A stretch of 64,000 nucleotides of DNA, taken from the NCBI RefSeq assembly GCF_000697965.2, contig NZ_CP015882.1, positions 1,146,001 to 1,210,000 of the forward strand. Reading direction: 5' to 3'. This DNA is from Ensifer adhaerens. GTDB lineage: Bacteria > Pseudomonadota > Alphaproteobacteria > Rhizobiales > Rhizobiaceae. The position numbers and the translations under genes are program-made. The notes beneath the pieces were generated by a model that ran no database searches, was not told where the DNA came from, and worked only from the letters and a program-made list of their open reading frames with translations. Of this stretch, positions 1-8,524 are shown piece by piece; position 1 is the stretch's first letter, and every line of letters starts with the position of its first letter.

Positions 1-345
1 AATAAGAACGCCGGCATCAAGAAGTGGGTTGCGATCGGCCTCAATGACGAAGCGGTACTCGGCGCCGTGCGCGCAACCGAGACGGTCGGCATTGCTCCCG
101 ACAGCATGATCGGCGTCGGCATTGGCGGCGCGGACTCGGCGATCAACGAGTTCAAGAAGCCTGCAGCGACCGGCTTCTTCGGCACCGTCATCATCTCGCC
201 GAAGCGCCACGGCTACGAGACCGCACTCAACATGTATGAGTGGATCGCCAACGGCAAGGAACCGGAAAAGCTGACCCTGACCGCCGGCCAGCTTGCGCTG
301 CGCGACAACTACGAGGCCGTACGCAAGGATCTCGGCATCGAGTAA
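1..345 (+). CDS. araF: L-arabinose ABC transporter substrate-binding protein, C-terminal part
   Basis: This open frame enters the window from the left, so only the last 114 residues are visible. It is the C-terminal lobe of a periplasmic sugar-binding protein of the ribose/arabinose class (peripla_BP_4 type). The segments WVAIGLNDEAVLGAVRATE, ATGFFGTVIIS and the ending with LRDNYEAVRKDLG resemble E. coli AraF closely, which is why I choose arabinose over ribose or xylose. It would bind the sugar in the periplasm and hand it to the permease. The ATP-binding and permease genes follow in the same direction, as in araFGH. A 174-bp gap with two strong palindromes separates it from araG, a common place for mRNA processing that favours the abundant binding protein. 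The substrate is inferred from similarity. Confidence 0.85.
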   Translation, partial: NKNAGIKKWVAIGLNDEAVLGAVRATETVGIAPDSMIGVGIGGADSAINEFKKPAATGFFGTVIISPKRHGYETALNMYEWIANGKEPEKLTLTAGQLALRDNYEAVRKDLGIE

Positions 346-363
346 TCGCTGCTTGCGACACGA

Positions 364-409
364 GATCACGATTGTTTGGGTCGGACCGACCCAAACAATC
401 AACGTGATC
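364..409. repeat. Long intergenic hairpin after araF
   Basis: Positions 371-384 and 386-399 are perfect 14-bp inverted arms around a single base. The complementarity resumes as GATCACG (364-370) with CGTGATC (403-409) after a three-base bulge. In RNA this gives a stem of about 20 bp directly after the araF stop codon. There is no T-run, so I read it as an mRNA-stabilising or processing hairpin between a binding-protein gene and the rest of its operon. A protein-binding operator is possible too. Confidence 0.6.
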
Positions 410-422
410 GATTCTGGTAGTT

Positions 423-473
423 TAGAGCGGGATGCGGGCGGAAAACCGCGCACACTTTCCGCATCCCGCTCTA
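423..473. repeat. RIME-like rhizobial palindromic element
   Basis: Perfect 15-bp arms TAGAGCGGGATGCGG (423-437) and their complement (459-473) flank a loop that holds a second hairpin, GCGG-AAAA-CCGC (438-449). The pattern resembles the palindromes of the rhizobium-specific intergenic mosaic elements (RIME) known from Rhizobium and Sinorhizobium intergenic regions. The family name is from memory and has not been checked by alignment. Confidence 0.6.
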
Positions 474-519
474 TCGGCCCGGCGGCTCGGCTGCCTGGCG
501 TTCCGTATCGGAGCCGCAT

Positions 520-2034
520 ATGCAAGACTTCCTCGAATTCCAATCGATCTCCAAGGGCTATCCCGGCGTCCAGGCGCTGTCGGATGTCTCGTTTTCTGTG
601 CGCAAGGGCGCCGTCCATGGCCTCATGGGTGAGAACGGCGCGGGCAAGTCGACGCTTATCCGCCTGCTCTCGGGCGACCAGTCTGCCGATAACGGAGAGA
701 TCCGTATTGAAGGCGAAGCACAAGGCTATCGCTCCGTGCGCGATGCGTTTCGCGCCGGTGTTATCGTCATCCACCAGGAACTGCAGCTCGTTCCGGAACT
801 GACGGTCGCCGAAAACCTCTGGCTCGGCCACTTCCCCGGCAAGGGCGGGGTAATCGATCGGCGCCAGTTGCTTCGCGTCGTCGGCGAGAAGCTTGCGGAA
901 ATCGGCATTGACGTCGATCCGTCCGCCAAGATCGCCTCGCTCTCGATCGGCGAGCGCCAGATGGTCGAGATCGCCAAGGCCGTCATGCTTGATGCGCGCG
1001 TCATCGCGCTCGACGAGCCGACCTCGTCGCTGTCGTCCCGCGAAAGCGAAATCCTCTTTGCCCTGATCGAACGCCTGCGCTCGAATGGCACCGTGATCCT
1101 CTATGTCTCCCACCGGCTCGATGAGATCTTCCGGCTTTGCGACAGCCTGACTGTGCTGCGCGACGGCAAGCTTGCCGCCCATCATCCTGACATTTCCAAG
1201 GTCACGCGCGACCAGATCATCGCCGAGATGGTCGGACGCGAGATCTCCAACATCTGGGGCTGGCGGGGCCGCGATCTCGGCGCGGAACGTCTGCGCGTCG
1301 ACGCGATCTGCGGTCCGAAGCTGAAGACACCCTTGAGCTTCTCGGTCCGGCGCGGCGAGATCCTTGGCTTTTTCGGCCTGATCGGCGCTGGCCGCAGCGA
1401 GATGACCCGGCTGGTCTATGGCGCAGACAGACGCCACCAGGGAACCGTGACGATCGACGGCGCGATCGTGCGGGCCGACAACCCGCCACAATCGATCCGC
1501 GCCGGCATGGTCCTGTGCCCAGAGGACCGTAAGTTCGACGGCATCGTTCAGGGGCGCAGCATCGAAGAAAACATGGCGATTTCGTCGCGCCGGCACTTTT
1601 CGCCCTTCGGCATCCTGAACCGCAAGAAGGAAGCGGAACTGGCGGACCGCTTCATCGCCAAACTTCGGGTGCGCACGCCGTCCCGCAAGCAGGACATCAT
1701 CAATCTCTCCGGCGGCAACCAGCAGAAGGTCATCCTTGGCCGCTGGCTCTCCGAACAGGGCGTGAAGGTGCTGATCATCGATGAGCCGACGCGCGGCATC
1801 GATGTCGGCGCCAAGTCGGAGATCTACGAAATCCTCTACGAACTCGCTGGTCAGGGCATGGCGATCGTCGTCATCTCCAGCGAATTGCCCGAGGTGATGG
1901 GCATTACCGACCGAATCCTCGTCATGTGCCAGGGCCGGATCGCCGCCGATTTCGCGCGCACCGATTTCGACGAACGACGCATCCTCGCCGCCGCCCTTCC
2001 CGATGTTCCAACCGAGCAGGTTCAGCCGTCATGA
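520..2034 (+). CDS. araG: L-arabinose ABC transporter ATP-binding protein
   Basis: A 504-residue protein, the same length as E. coli AraG, with two ABC cassettes in tandem. The first has Walker A GENGAGKST, signature LSIGERQ and Walker B VIALDEPTSSL. The second has a degenerate Walker A (GLIGAGRSE), a good signature LSGGNQQKV and Walker B LIIDEPTRGIDVG. This asymmetry is normal for the monosaccharide (CUT2) family. The protein sits on the cytoplasmic face and powers sugar uptake through AraH. It follows araF and overlaps araH by 4 bp (ATGA), which points to translational coupling. Family assignment is firm; arabinose as substrate rests on the neighbours. Confidence 0.9.
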   Translation: MQDFLEFQSISKGYPGVQALSDVSFSVRKGAVHGLMGENGAGKSTLIRLLSGDQSADNGEIRIEGEAQGYRSVRDAFRAGVIVIHQELQLVPELTVAENLWLGHFPGKGGVIDRRQLLRVVGEKLAEIGIDVDPSAKIASLSIGERQMVEIAKAVMLDARVIALDEPTSSLSSRESEILFALIERLRSNGTVILYVSHRLDEIFRLCDSLTVLRDGKLAAHHPDISKVTRDQIIAEMVGREISNIWGWRGRDLGAERLRVDAICGPKLKTPLSFSVRRGEILGFFGLIGAGRSEMTRLVYGADRRHQGTVTIDGAIVRADNPPQSIRAGMVLCPEDRKFDGIVQGRSIEENMAISSRRHFSPFGILNRKKEAELADRFIAKLRVRTPSRKQDIINLSGGNQQKVILGRWLSEQGVKVLIIDEPTRGIDVGAKSEIYEILYELAGQGMAIVVISSELPEVMGITDRILVMCQGRIAADFARTDFDERRILAAALPDVPTEQVQPS

Positions 2035-2981
2035 CTTCCTTGAAAAAACTTCTTCTCGGCGAACAGGGTCTGGTCGTCATCTTCGCCGTCGCCTTCGCCA
2101 TCGTGGCGCTGACGGTTCCGAACTTTCTGACTGAGCGCAACATGCTCGGCCTGCTGCAGTCGGTCGTCACCATCGGCATCGTCGCCTGCACGATGATGTT
2201 CTGCCTGGCCTCGCGTGACTTCGACCTCTCGGTCGGCTCGACCGTCGCCTTCTCGGGCATGGCCGCCGTGATGGCATCGAACGCCTCGGGTTCGATCCTC
2301 GTCGGCCTGATTGCGGCACTCCTGTGCGGCGGCTTCGTCGGCCTCGTCAACGGCGTGGTGATTGCGCATTTCCGCATCAACGCGCTGATCACGACGCTTG
2401 CCACCATGCAGATCGTGCGCGGTTTCGCGCTGATTGCGTCTGACGGTCGCGCCGTCGGCATCAACGACCCGAGCTTCTATCAGTTGGCACTGTCGAAGTT
2501 CCTGGGCATCCCGACGCCAATCTGGGTGATGGGTTGCTTCTTCCTCGTCTTCGGTTTCGTGCTGAACCGCACTGTCTTCGGCAAGAACACGCTCGCGATC
2601 GGCGGCAACCCGGAAGCCTCACGCCTCGCCGGCGTCAATGTCTCCAACATGCGCATATGGATCTTCGCACTGCAGGGCCTCGTCTGCGCTGTTGCCGGCG
2701 TGCTGCTCGCCTCGCGCATCACGTCAGGCCAGCCGAATGCGGCAACCGGTCTCGAACTCTCGGTCATTTCTGCCTGTGTGCTCGGCGGCGTCTCGCTTGC
2801 CGGCGGCCGGGCGGCGATGACCGGCGTGATCGTCGGTGTTCTCATCATGGGCATTGCCGAAAACGTCATGAACCTGCTCAACATCCAGGCCTTCTACCAG
2901 TATGTCGTGCGCGGCCTGATCCTTCTGCTCGCGGTGCTGCTCGACAATCTGCGCTCGGCCGCCGCCGGTCGTCGCAGTTAG
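2031..2981 (+). CDS. araH: L-arabinose ABC transporter permease
   Basis: A 316-residue, strongly hydrophobic protein with about eight to ten membrane segments, of the branched/CUT2 permease family (BPD_transp_2). The stretch LASRDFDLSVGS near residue 60 is typical of sugar permeases of this class, as is the EASRLAGVNV segment after the middle of the protein. I start it at the ATG at 2031, which overlaps the araG stop codon as ATGA; a longer in-frame extension upstream lies inside araG and encodes arginine-rich sequence that does not look real. It forms the membrane channel for the AraF/AraG system. Confidence 0.88.
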   Translation: MTSLKKLLLGEQGLVVIFAVAFAIVALTVPNFLTERNMLGLLQSVVTIGIVACTMMFCLASRDFDLSVGSTVAFSGMAAVMASNASGSILVGLIAALLCGGFVGLVNGVVIAHFRINALITTLATMQIVRGFALIASDGRAVGINDPSFYQLALSKFLGIPTPIWVMGCFFLVFGFVLNRTVFGKNTLAIGGNPEASRLAGVNVSNMRIWIFALQGLVCAVAGVLLASRITSGQPNAATGLELSVISACVLGGVSLAGGRAAMTGVIVGVLIMGIAENVMNLLNIQAFYQYVVRGLILLLAVLLDNLRSAAAGRRS

Positions 2982-2984
2982 GGC

Positions 2985-3872
2985 ATGACGGAAGACATCG
3001 TCCTCCTCGAAAACGAAGAAGGGCTCACCGTCGAGGTGAGCCCGCTTGGCGGCGCGATCCTGTCGGCCCGCTGGCGCGGTATTCCTTTGCTGGCGCCGAC
3101 GTCGGCACCGGGGCTTGCCTCGCAAGTGTTCGGCGCCGAGGCCTGCTTTCCGCTGGTGCCCTTTGGCAACCGCATTGAGGCCAACGGCTTCCAATTTGAC
3201 GGTCGCGACTACAGGCTGGAAAGAAAAACCACCGATCCGCTCGTTTTGCACGGAGACGGCTGGCTTGGACGCTGGTCGATCCTGCAGCGCGATCGGCAAT
3301 CGCTCACCCTTCGCTTGGACCAGGAGGCAAGCGTTGCCACACCCTTTGCCTATGAAGCGATAGAGACGATCGCCATCGACGGACCGCGCCTGATCCTCTC
3401 GCTCTCCATCACCAACCGCGCCGACCAGGCCCTGCCATACGGACTGGGCTTCCATCCATTCTTTCCGCGCACGCCTGAAACGCGCCTCATCGCCCGTGCC
3501 GACCGATATTGGAGCGAACGGGAAGGTCATCTGCCAGACCGCCCCGGCCCCATCCCTCAGAACATGAACTTTGCATCCGGTTCCCCCTTGCCCCCGAACT
3601 GGCTGAACAATGCCTTCGACGGCTGGGATGGACGAGCCCGCATCGAATGGCCGGAAACGGGGCTTGCCGCTTCGCTCGAGGCCGATGGGCATTTTCGGTT
3701 CTTCGTTCTCTACTCGCCGTCGGCGACAAGCAGCTTCTTTTGCTTCGAGCCGATGAGCCATCGGCCGAACGCGCACCGCGATCAACGCGACGGCGGCCTC
3801 GTCCGCCTGCAGCCTCTCCAGACTGTGACCGGAGCGATCGCGCTCAGCGTCGAGGAACTGGCGAGCGGGTAA
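2985..3872 (+). CDS. Aldose 1-epimerase family protein
   Basis: A 295-residue protein of the galactose-mutarotase-like family. Typical features are GNRIEANGFQFDGRDY near residue 65, the histidine in LHGDGWLGRW (about residue 87) and GLGFHPFFPRT near residue 155, which carries the second conserved histidine. The enzyme would convert the alpha and beta anomers of an aldose in the cytoplasm. It starts 3 bp after the araH stop codon, so it is in the transporter operon and probably acts on the imported arabinose. The specific sugar is an inference from context. Confidence 0.85.
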   Translation: MTEDIVLLENEEGLTVEVSPLGGAILSARWRGIPLLAPTSAPGLASQVFGAEACFPLVPFGNRIEANGFQFDGRDYRLERKTTDPLVLHGDGWLGRWSILQRDRQSLTLRLDQEASVATPFAYEAIETIAIDGPRLILSLSITNRADQALPYGLGFHPFFPRTPETRLIARADRYWSEREGHLPDRPGPIPQNMNFASGSPLPPNWLNNAFDGWDGRARIEWPETGLAASLEADGHFRFFVLYSPSATSSFFCFEPMSHRPNAHRDQRDGGLVRLQPLQTVTGAIALSVEELASG

Positions 3873-4096
3873 CAGTTCGCAAAGAGCGGTTTCGCATCCA
3901 GCAATCGTTTACAAGTAACCCTGGGTGAAATTGCTTCAAGTGAAAATTATTGGTTGCTACCGCGGGCTCCCCGCGCCTGTGCGAACAGCCGGTGCCAGCG
4001 CGCCACAGGCGGGATAGCTGTGGATTGTGCAGGGCATTGGGGACGAAGGCGAAAGGATCAAAGGCTTCGCAAGATTGCTTATACCAATGATTCCGT

Positions 4097-4121
4097 GGAA
4101 CTTTTTTGAGCAGGCTCCGTT
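4097..4121 (+). promoter_or_regulatory. EcfG/RpoE2-type general stress promoter candidate
   Basis: GGAAC (4097-4101), a 16-bp spacer and CGTT (4118-4121) match the alphaproteobacterial EcfG (RpoE2) consensus GGAAC-N16/17-CGTT exactly. It lies 53 bp before the PRC-barrel gene on the same strand. About one such match is expected by chance in a window this size, so the position in front of a gene is the main support. The rest of the 3873-4174 gap shows no gene or clear terminator. Confidence 0.55.
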
Positions 4122-4174
4122 TAGAAGCCGCCACGACCGCCCCGGTCGGTGGCGAGACTGAACAGGAGATATGC

Positions 4175-4618
4175 ATGAATTATGTGACCGCCGCCGCGCT
4201 TTCCCTTGCCCTCGTTTCCAGCGCCGCCTTCGCGCAAGAACCCGCAGCAAACGGCGCAGATGCGATGCTGGTCGGCCCCGGCATCACGATGGGTACCGCC
4301 GCAACGATGCCGCTGAAATATGTGGAAATCAAAGACACCGATATCGTCAATTCACAGCTCATCGGCGTCGATATCTACAACAAGCAGAACGAGACGATCG
4401 GCGAGATTTCCGACGTCGTCATCGGCGACGGCAAGTCCGTCATCGGCATTGTCGCAAGCGTCGGCGGTTTCCTCGGCGTGGGCGAGAGCTATGTCGTCAT
4501 CGACCCGGCGTCAATTGCACTTGCCAACGACAACGGCACTTGGAAGGCCTATGTCGACACCAACAAGGATGACCTCTCCAAGGCACCAAAATTCGATTAC
4601 GGCAAGCTGAAGAAATAG
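4175..4618 (+). CDS. Secreted PRC-barrel domain protein
   Basis: A 147-residue protein. Residues 1-20 form a standard Sec signal peptide ending in SSAAFA, followed by a mature domain. From about residue 58 to 135 there is a PRC-barrel fold, recognised by LIGVDIYNKQNETIGEISDV, IGDGKSVIGIVASVGGFLGVG and YVVIDPASI. PRC barrels bind partner proteins or RNA, but the job of such small exported versions in rhizobia is not known. The chosen ATG (4175) has AGGAGAT 8 bp upstream; an ATG at 4171 is out of frame. The gene stands alone between an EcfG-like promoter and a terminator, which suggests a single-gene stress-induced unit. Confidence 0.85.
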   Translation: MNYVTAAALSLALVSSAAFAQEPAANGADAMLVGPGITMGTAATMPLKYVEIKDTDIVNSQLIGVDIYNKQNETIGEISDVVIGDGKSVIGIVASVGGFLGVGESYVVIDPASIALANDNGTWKAYVDTNKDDLSKAPKFDYGKLKK

Positions 4619-4635
4619 TGACCGGCCCTGCCGCG

Positions 4636-4665
4636 CGCGTTCGCTTCTACGGCGAACGCGTTTTC
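4636..4665 (+). terminator. Rho-independent terminator after the PRC-barrel gene
   Basis: Perfect 9-bp arms CGCGTTCGC (4636-4644) and GCGAACGCG (4652-4660) with a 7-base loop, followed at once by TTTTCGTCTT. It lies 17 bp after the stop codon of the PRC-barrel gene. Confidence 0.75.
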
Positions 4666-4939
4666 GTCTTCGGGCGCCTGCACATCCGCCACCGAATAAC
4701 CGCATTCAGATTGCGCGAAAGCATTCCATTTTCTGCGACAAATACCGCCAGGACTTAGTTTTCTATTCTCACAATGTGGACATTTCTGCACGAGCGTGCC
4801 AAAAGACAATCGGATTGCGACATGATGTCGTATTTGCGCAGGCCTTTCTGGTCGTGCGCTTCTCCGTTTCGCTGATCGTTTCATCAGCCTTTCAAACACA
4901 AAGGAGAGTGCCCCGCTTCCGGAGCCGGGCCCAGAACAT
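4666..4939. other. Intergenic region before the betaine-type transporter
   Basis: No gene is seen here. CGACAT-G-ATGTCG at 4818-4830 is a 6+1+6 palindrome about 110 bp before the transporter genes and could be an operator. A good Shine-Dalgarno AAGGAGAG lies at 4901-4908 but is 31 bp before the only convincing in-frame start. Confidence 0.4.
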
Positions 4940-6172
4940 ATGGCATTTCAAACTGAGAGCGACCGCTCGGCCGACGAGCAACCGGTCAAGATCAGTATCA
5001 AGAACGTTTTCAAGGTTTTTGGCGAGCGGCCGGACGAGGCGCTGAGCCTTCTTAAAGCCGGCAGCACGAAGGCGCAGATCCACGCCGAGACGGGTTGCAC
5101 CATCGGCGTCAACAACGCGACCTTCGACATTCGGGCCGGCGAGATCTTCGTGATCATGGGGCTTTCGGGTTCCGGCAAGTCGACGATGCTGCGCCTCCTC
5201 AACCGCCTGATCGAACCGACCTCCGGTTCCATCGAGATCGATGGCAAAGACGTAGCACGCTTGCCGCGCAGCGAACTGATCGCCTTGCGCCGCCGCGACA
5301 TAAGCATGGTCTTTCAGTCCTTCGCGCTGCTGCCGAACCGCAGCGTTATCGACAACGCGGCTTTCGGCCTCGAGGTCGCTGGCGTCGGCGAGGCCGAGCG
5401 CAAGGCCCGCGCCCGGACGGCTCTGCACGCTGTCGGGCTGGAAGGATACGACGACAGCCGTCCCGACCAGCTCTCCGGCGGCATGAAGCAGCGCGTCGGC
5501 CTTGCGCGAGCGCTCGCCGCCGAGCCCTCCGTGCTCCTCATGGACGAAGCCTTCTCTGCCCTTGACCCGCTGATCCGCACCGAGATGCAGGACGAACTTG
5601 TCCGCCTTCAGGCCGAACACAGTCGGACCATCGTGTTTGTCAGCCATGATCTCGACGAAGCCATGCGGATCGGCGACCGCATCTGCATCATGCAAAATGG
5701 TGAGGTCGTGCAGGTGGACACCCCGGACGAAATCGTATTGAAGCCCGCCAACGACTATGTGCGGTCGTTCTTCCGCAATGTCGATGTCTCTCAGGTCTTC
5801 CGCGCCGGCGACGTCGCCCGCAAGACGCAGGTGACGATCATCGAGCGACAGGGTGTTTCGGCCGCAGCTGCACTCGAGCGCATGGAACATTACGATCGCG
5901 AGGTCGCCATCATTCTCGGCCGCGACAAGACCTATCACGGCATGATCAGCCGGTCTTCGTTGATCGCAACCGCCCGCGACGGCGCCGCCGATCCCTATCG
6001 GCGCGCCTTCCTGCCGGATATCGAGCCGATCCCGGCGTCGGAAAGCTTGTCCAATGTGCTTGGGAAGGTGGCTGCAAGCGCGTTCCCAATGCCTGTCATC
6101 GACGAAGCCAACCGCTACCTCGGCTCGATCAGCAAATCCGCGCTACTCGAAACGCTCGATCGCACCGTCTGA
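4940..6172 (+). CDS. Quaternary-amine (betaine/proline/choline-type) ABC transporter ATP-binding protein
   Basis: A 410-residue ProV-type ATPase. It has Walker A GLSGSGKST (about residue 74), signature LSGGMKQR (about 178) and Walker B VLLMDEAFSALDPL. After the ATPase domain comes a regulatory tail from about residue 280 with two CBS-like repeats, as in E. coli ProV, where this region senses ionic strength. The protein would drive uptake of compatible solutes or choline. The permease and binding-protein genes follow in the same direction (V-W-X order). The related rhizobial HutXWV system takes histidine and betaines, so the exact substrate is open. The Shine-Dalgarno is unusually distant from the ATG. 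Confidence 0.85.
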   Translation: MAFQTESDRSADEQPVKISIKNVFKVFGERPDEALSLLKAGSTKAQIHAETGCTIGVNNATFDIRAGEIFVIMGLSGSGKSTMLRLLNRLIEPTSGSIEIDGKDVARLPRSELIALRRRDISMVFQSFALLPNRSVIDNAAFGLEVAGVGEAERKARARTALHAVGLEGYDDSRPDQLSGGMKQRVGLARALAAEPSVLLMDEAFSALDPLIRTEMQDELVRLQAEHSRTIVFVSHDLDEAMRIGDRICIMQNGEVVQVDTPDEIVLKPANDYVRSFFRNVDVSQVFRAGDVARKTQVTIIERQGVSAAAALERMEHYDREVAIILGRDKTYHGMISRSSLIATARDGAADPYRRAFLPDIEPIPASESLSNVLGKVAASAFPMPVIDEANRYLGSISKSALLETLDRTV

Positions 6173-6194
6173 TCCAGCCCTTCGGAGACAATCC

Positions 6195-7079
6195 ATGACT
6201 TTCGATATCGGTGACGGCGTCGACAGCGCCGTCAACTACATCCTCGACAATTTCGCACCGCTGCTCGATCTGATCGCTGCCGCCATCGGCACCGTGACCA
6301 ACAGCATCCAGGCGGCACTTCTCGCCGCCCCCTTGGCCCTCGGGCTCGCGATCTTCGTGCTTTTGTCGCTATGGCGCGTCGGCTTCGGCTTTGCGGTCTT
6401 TACCGCCCTTTCACTGATGCTGGTCGAACACATGGGCCTTTGGTCGGCGATGATGGAAACCCTGTCGCTCGTCATCGCATCGACGCTCGTTGCCATGCTC
6501 ATCGGCCTGCCGCTTGGCATCGCCATGGCGCGCAGCGATCGCGTCGCGGCATCCGTGCGGCCCATGCTGGACCTCATGCAAACCATGCCGGCCTTCGTCT
6601 ACCTCATCCCGGCGGCGATGTTCTTCGGCCTTGGCGCCGTGCCCGGGACGATCGCTACGGTGATCTTCTCGATGCCGCCGGTCGTGCGGCTCACCAATCT
6701 CGGCATCCGTCAGGTGCATGTGGAGTTCATCGAGGCCGGCAACGCCTTCGGCTGCACCGCCTGGCAGCTGCTCGTGAAGGTGCAACTGCCGAACGCCATG
6801 CCTTCGATCATGGCCGGCATCAACCAGACGATCATGCTTTCTCTCTCCATGGTGGTGATCGCCTCGATGATCGGTGCGGGCGGCATCGGCAACACGGTCC
6901 TGACCGGCATCCAGCGTCTCGACGTCGGAACCGGTTTCGAAGGCGGTCTCGCCGTCGTCATTCTCGCCGTCATTCTCGACCGGATCACCCAGAGCTTCGG
7001 CAAGGAGCGCGCCAGCCCGTGGCGCGTCCTGTTCCGCCGGCGACAGGAACAACCCCGGACCTCCCCCGTCACTGCCTGA
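6195..7079 (+). CDS. Quaternary-amine ABC transporter permease (ProW-type)
   Basis: A 294-residue integral membrane protein with about six to seven membrane spans and the BPD_transp_1 signature. The coupling-loop segment is EAGNAFGCTAWQLLVKVQLPNAMPSIMAGI (read in two parts, EAGNAFG and VQLPNAMPSI), which touches the ATPase. MLDLMQTMPAFVYLIPA is typical of ProW/OpuAB proteins. I start it at 6195, where ATG follows GGAGACAATCC; a longer frame upstream runs into the preceding gene. It makes the membrane channel of the three-gene transporter. Confidence 0.87.
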   Translation: MTFDIGDGVDSAVNYILDNFAPLLDLIAAAIGTVTNSIQAALLAAPLALGLAIFVLLSLWRVGFGFAVFTALSLMLVEHMGLWSAMMETLSLVIASTLVAMLIGLPLGIAMARSDRVAASVRPMLDLMQTMPAFVYLIPAAMFFGLGAVPGTIATVIFSMPPVVRLTNLGIRQVHVEFIEAGNAFGCTAWQLLVKVQLPNAMPSIMAGINQTIMLSLSMVVIASMIGAGGIGNTVLTGIQRLDVGTGFEGGLAVVILAVILDRITQSFGKERASPWRVLFRRRQEQPRTSPVTA

Positions 7080-7150
7080 CGCTGCGGACTTTCCCATCCA
7101 TCTGGCAGCGTTCGTGCTGCCGCTTGCAAACGTTCAAGAAAGGAACATCC

Positions 7151-8026
7151 ATGTTCAAGACCCTTGCGACCATCAGCCTTGCGGCCAGCATTGCCGCCGG
7201 TACGTTTGGCGCGGCTGCCGCAGAGGAAAAGCCACCCGTCAGGATCGGCTGGGCCGCCTGGTCGGACGCCGAGTTCGTCACCAAGCTCGCCGCAAAACTG
7301 ATCAAGGACGAGCTCGGCCAGGAGGTCGAACTGGTCCAAACGGACATCGCTCCGCTTTACCAGGGTGTCAGCCGCGGCGACCTCGATGCCATGATGATGG
7401 CTTGGCTGCCGGAAACCCACGCCGACTACTTCGCCAAGGTGAAGGGCAAGGTAACGACCCTCGGGACCGTTTACGACGGCGCCAGGCTCGGCTGGGTGGT
7501 TCCGAAATACATTCCCGAAGACGCCATCGCCTCGATCGACGACCTCAAGAAGCACGATGTGAAGGAGAAGCTCAAGGGCAGGATCGAGGGCATCGATCCC
7601 GGCGCGGGCCTTACGCGTCTGTCCGAGCAGACAGTCAAGAACTACGCGCTCGACGGATACAAGCTGCAGATCTCCAGTGAGGCCGGCATGCTGACGACCA
7701 TTGACCGGGCAATGCGCAAGAAGGATTGGTTTGTCGCCACGGCCTGGAGCCCGCATTGGATGTTCGGCAAGTACGAGCTTCGCTATATAGCGGATCCGAA
7801 GAACGCGCTCGGCAGGGCCGAACGTGTGGACGTGCTGGCACGCAAGGACATCGAAAAGGACAATCCGGAAGTCTCAGGCCTGCTGTCGCGCATGAAGCTG
7901 CCGATCGCCGATCTTGAAGCCGCGATGTTTAACGCCCAGCAGACCTCCTACGAAAAGGCTGTCGACCAGTACATCGCGGATCATCCCGACCAGATCAAAG
8001 CCTGGCTCGCCAAGGACGGTGGCTAA
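7151..8026 (+). CDS. Quaternary-amine ABC transporter substrate-binding protein (OpuAC/ProX family)
   Basis: A 291-residue periplasmic protein. Residues 1-25 are a signal peptide ending near GAAAAE. The mature part is an OpuAC domain: RIGWAAWSDAEFV, DAMMMAWLPETHADYF and FVATAWSPHWMFGKYEL contain the tryptophans that in this family build the aromatic cage around a quaternary ammonium group. The pattern WSPHWMF is close to the HutX/ChoX group. The start at 7151 has AGGAACATCC in front. It follows the permease by 71 bp. Glycine betaine, proline betaine, choline or histidine are all possible ligands. Confidence 0.85.
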   Translation: MFKTLATISLAASIAAGTFGAAAAEEKPPVRIGWAAWSDAEFVTKLAAKLIKDELGQEVELVQTDIAPLYQGVSRGDLDAMMMAWLPETHADYFAKVKGKVTTLGTVYDGARLGWVVPKYIPEDAIASIDDLKKHDVKEKLKGRIEGIDPGAGLTRLSEQTVKNYALDGYKLQISSEAGMLTTIDRAMRKKDWFVATAWSPHWMFGKYELRYIADPKNALGRAERVDVLARKDIEKDNPEVSGLLSRMKLPIADLEAAMFNAQQTSYEKAVDQYIADHPDQIKAWLAKDGG

Positions 8027-8052
8027 GCTCTGCCACTCGCGTCCACAACCGA

Positions 8053-8075
8053 CGCCCGCGATCTCGTTGCGGGCG
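8053..8075. repeat. Intergenic hairpin after the binding-protein gene
   Basis: CGCCCGC (8053-8059) and GCGGGCG (8069-8075) are a perfect 7-bp inverted repeat with a 9-base loop. No T-run follows, so it may slow or process the transcript between the transporter and the XRE gene; it is not a clear terminator. Confidence 0.4.
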
Positions 8076-8104
8076 TACCTCCCGACAGAAGGATCATCGA
8101 CATC

Positions 8105-8371
8105 ATGAACGACATGCTTGCACCCCGCGCCACGGCCGACGCCACCGACGACACGATCGGTGGCCGCATTTCGCTTGCCCGCGATGCCATCAAGCTTTCG
8201 ATCGAAGAGATATCCGCAATCGCGGGTGTTACCGAAGAGACCTGGATCAGCTGGGAAAATGACCGCGCAGAACCGAGGGCCAACCGCCTCGACATGATGG
8301 CCGGCATCCTGCAGGTCAACATCGCCTGGCTTCTCGATGGGCGCGGAACAGGACCAGTGGAGGCGAGGTAG
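8105..8371 (+). CDS. Small XRE-family DNA-binding protein
   Basis: An 88-residue protein made almost entirely of one Cro/CI-type helix-turn-helix: ISLARDAIKLSIEEISAIAG, then VTEETWISWENDRAEPRANRLDMMAGILQVNIAWLLDG (residues about 20-80, quoted in parts). The final INIAWLLDG-like helix is common to HTH_3 regulators. It lies 78 bp after the binding-protein gene in the same direction and is probably cotranscribed with it. It could regulate the transporter, but nothing in the sequence proves that. Downstream, up to the convergent nosX stop at 8525, I see no gene. Confidence 0.75.
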   Translation: MNDMLAPRATADATDDTIGGRISLARDAIKLSIEEISAIAGVTEETWISWENDRAEPRANRLDMMAGILQVNIAWLLDGRGTGPVEAR

Positions 8372-8524
8372 TCCGCAAGCACTGCCCCGTTCGGCGCGCT
8401 TAGGAAGAACACCAACACCGTCACAGGCGATCGTCGCTGCGGTCGCAGCCGCCTACCTTTCGCCGATCGGGGTCGAGACGGATCCGACCCTTCTCAAGCC
8501 CCCGATGACCCTTGGTCGCCCACC

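Noticed and set aside
1926..2030. Extension of araH upstream into araG
   Set aside because: The added residues are arginine-rich shadow sequence; the ATGA overlap at 2031 is the natural start.
4892..5938. A 348-residue minus-strand frame opposite the betaine-type ATPase gene
   Set aside because: The plus strand has complete ABC motifs; the minus frame has no known motif and no ribosome-binding site.
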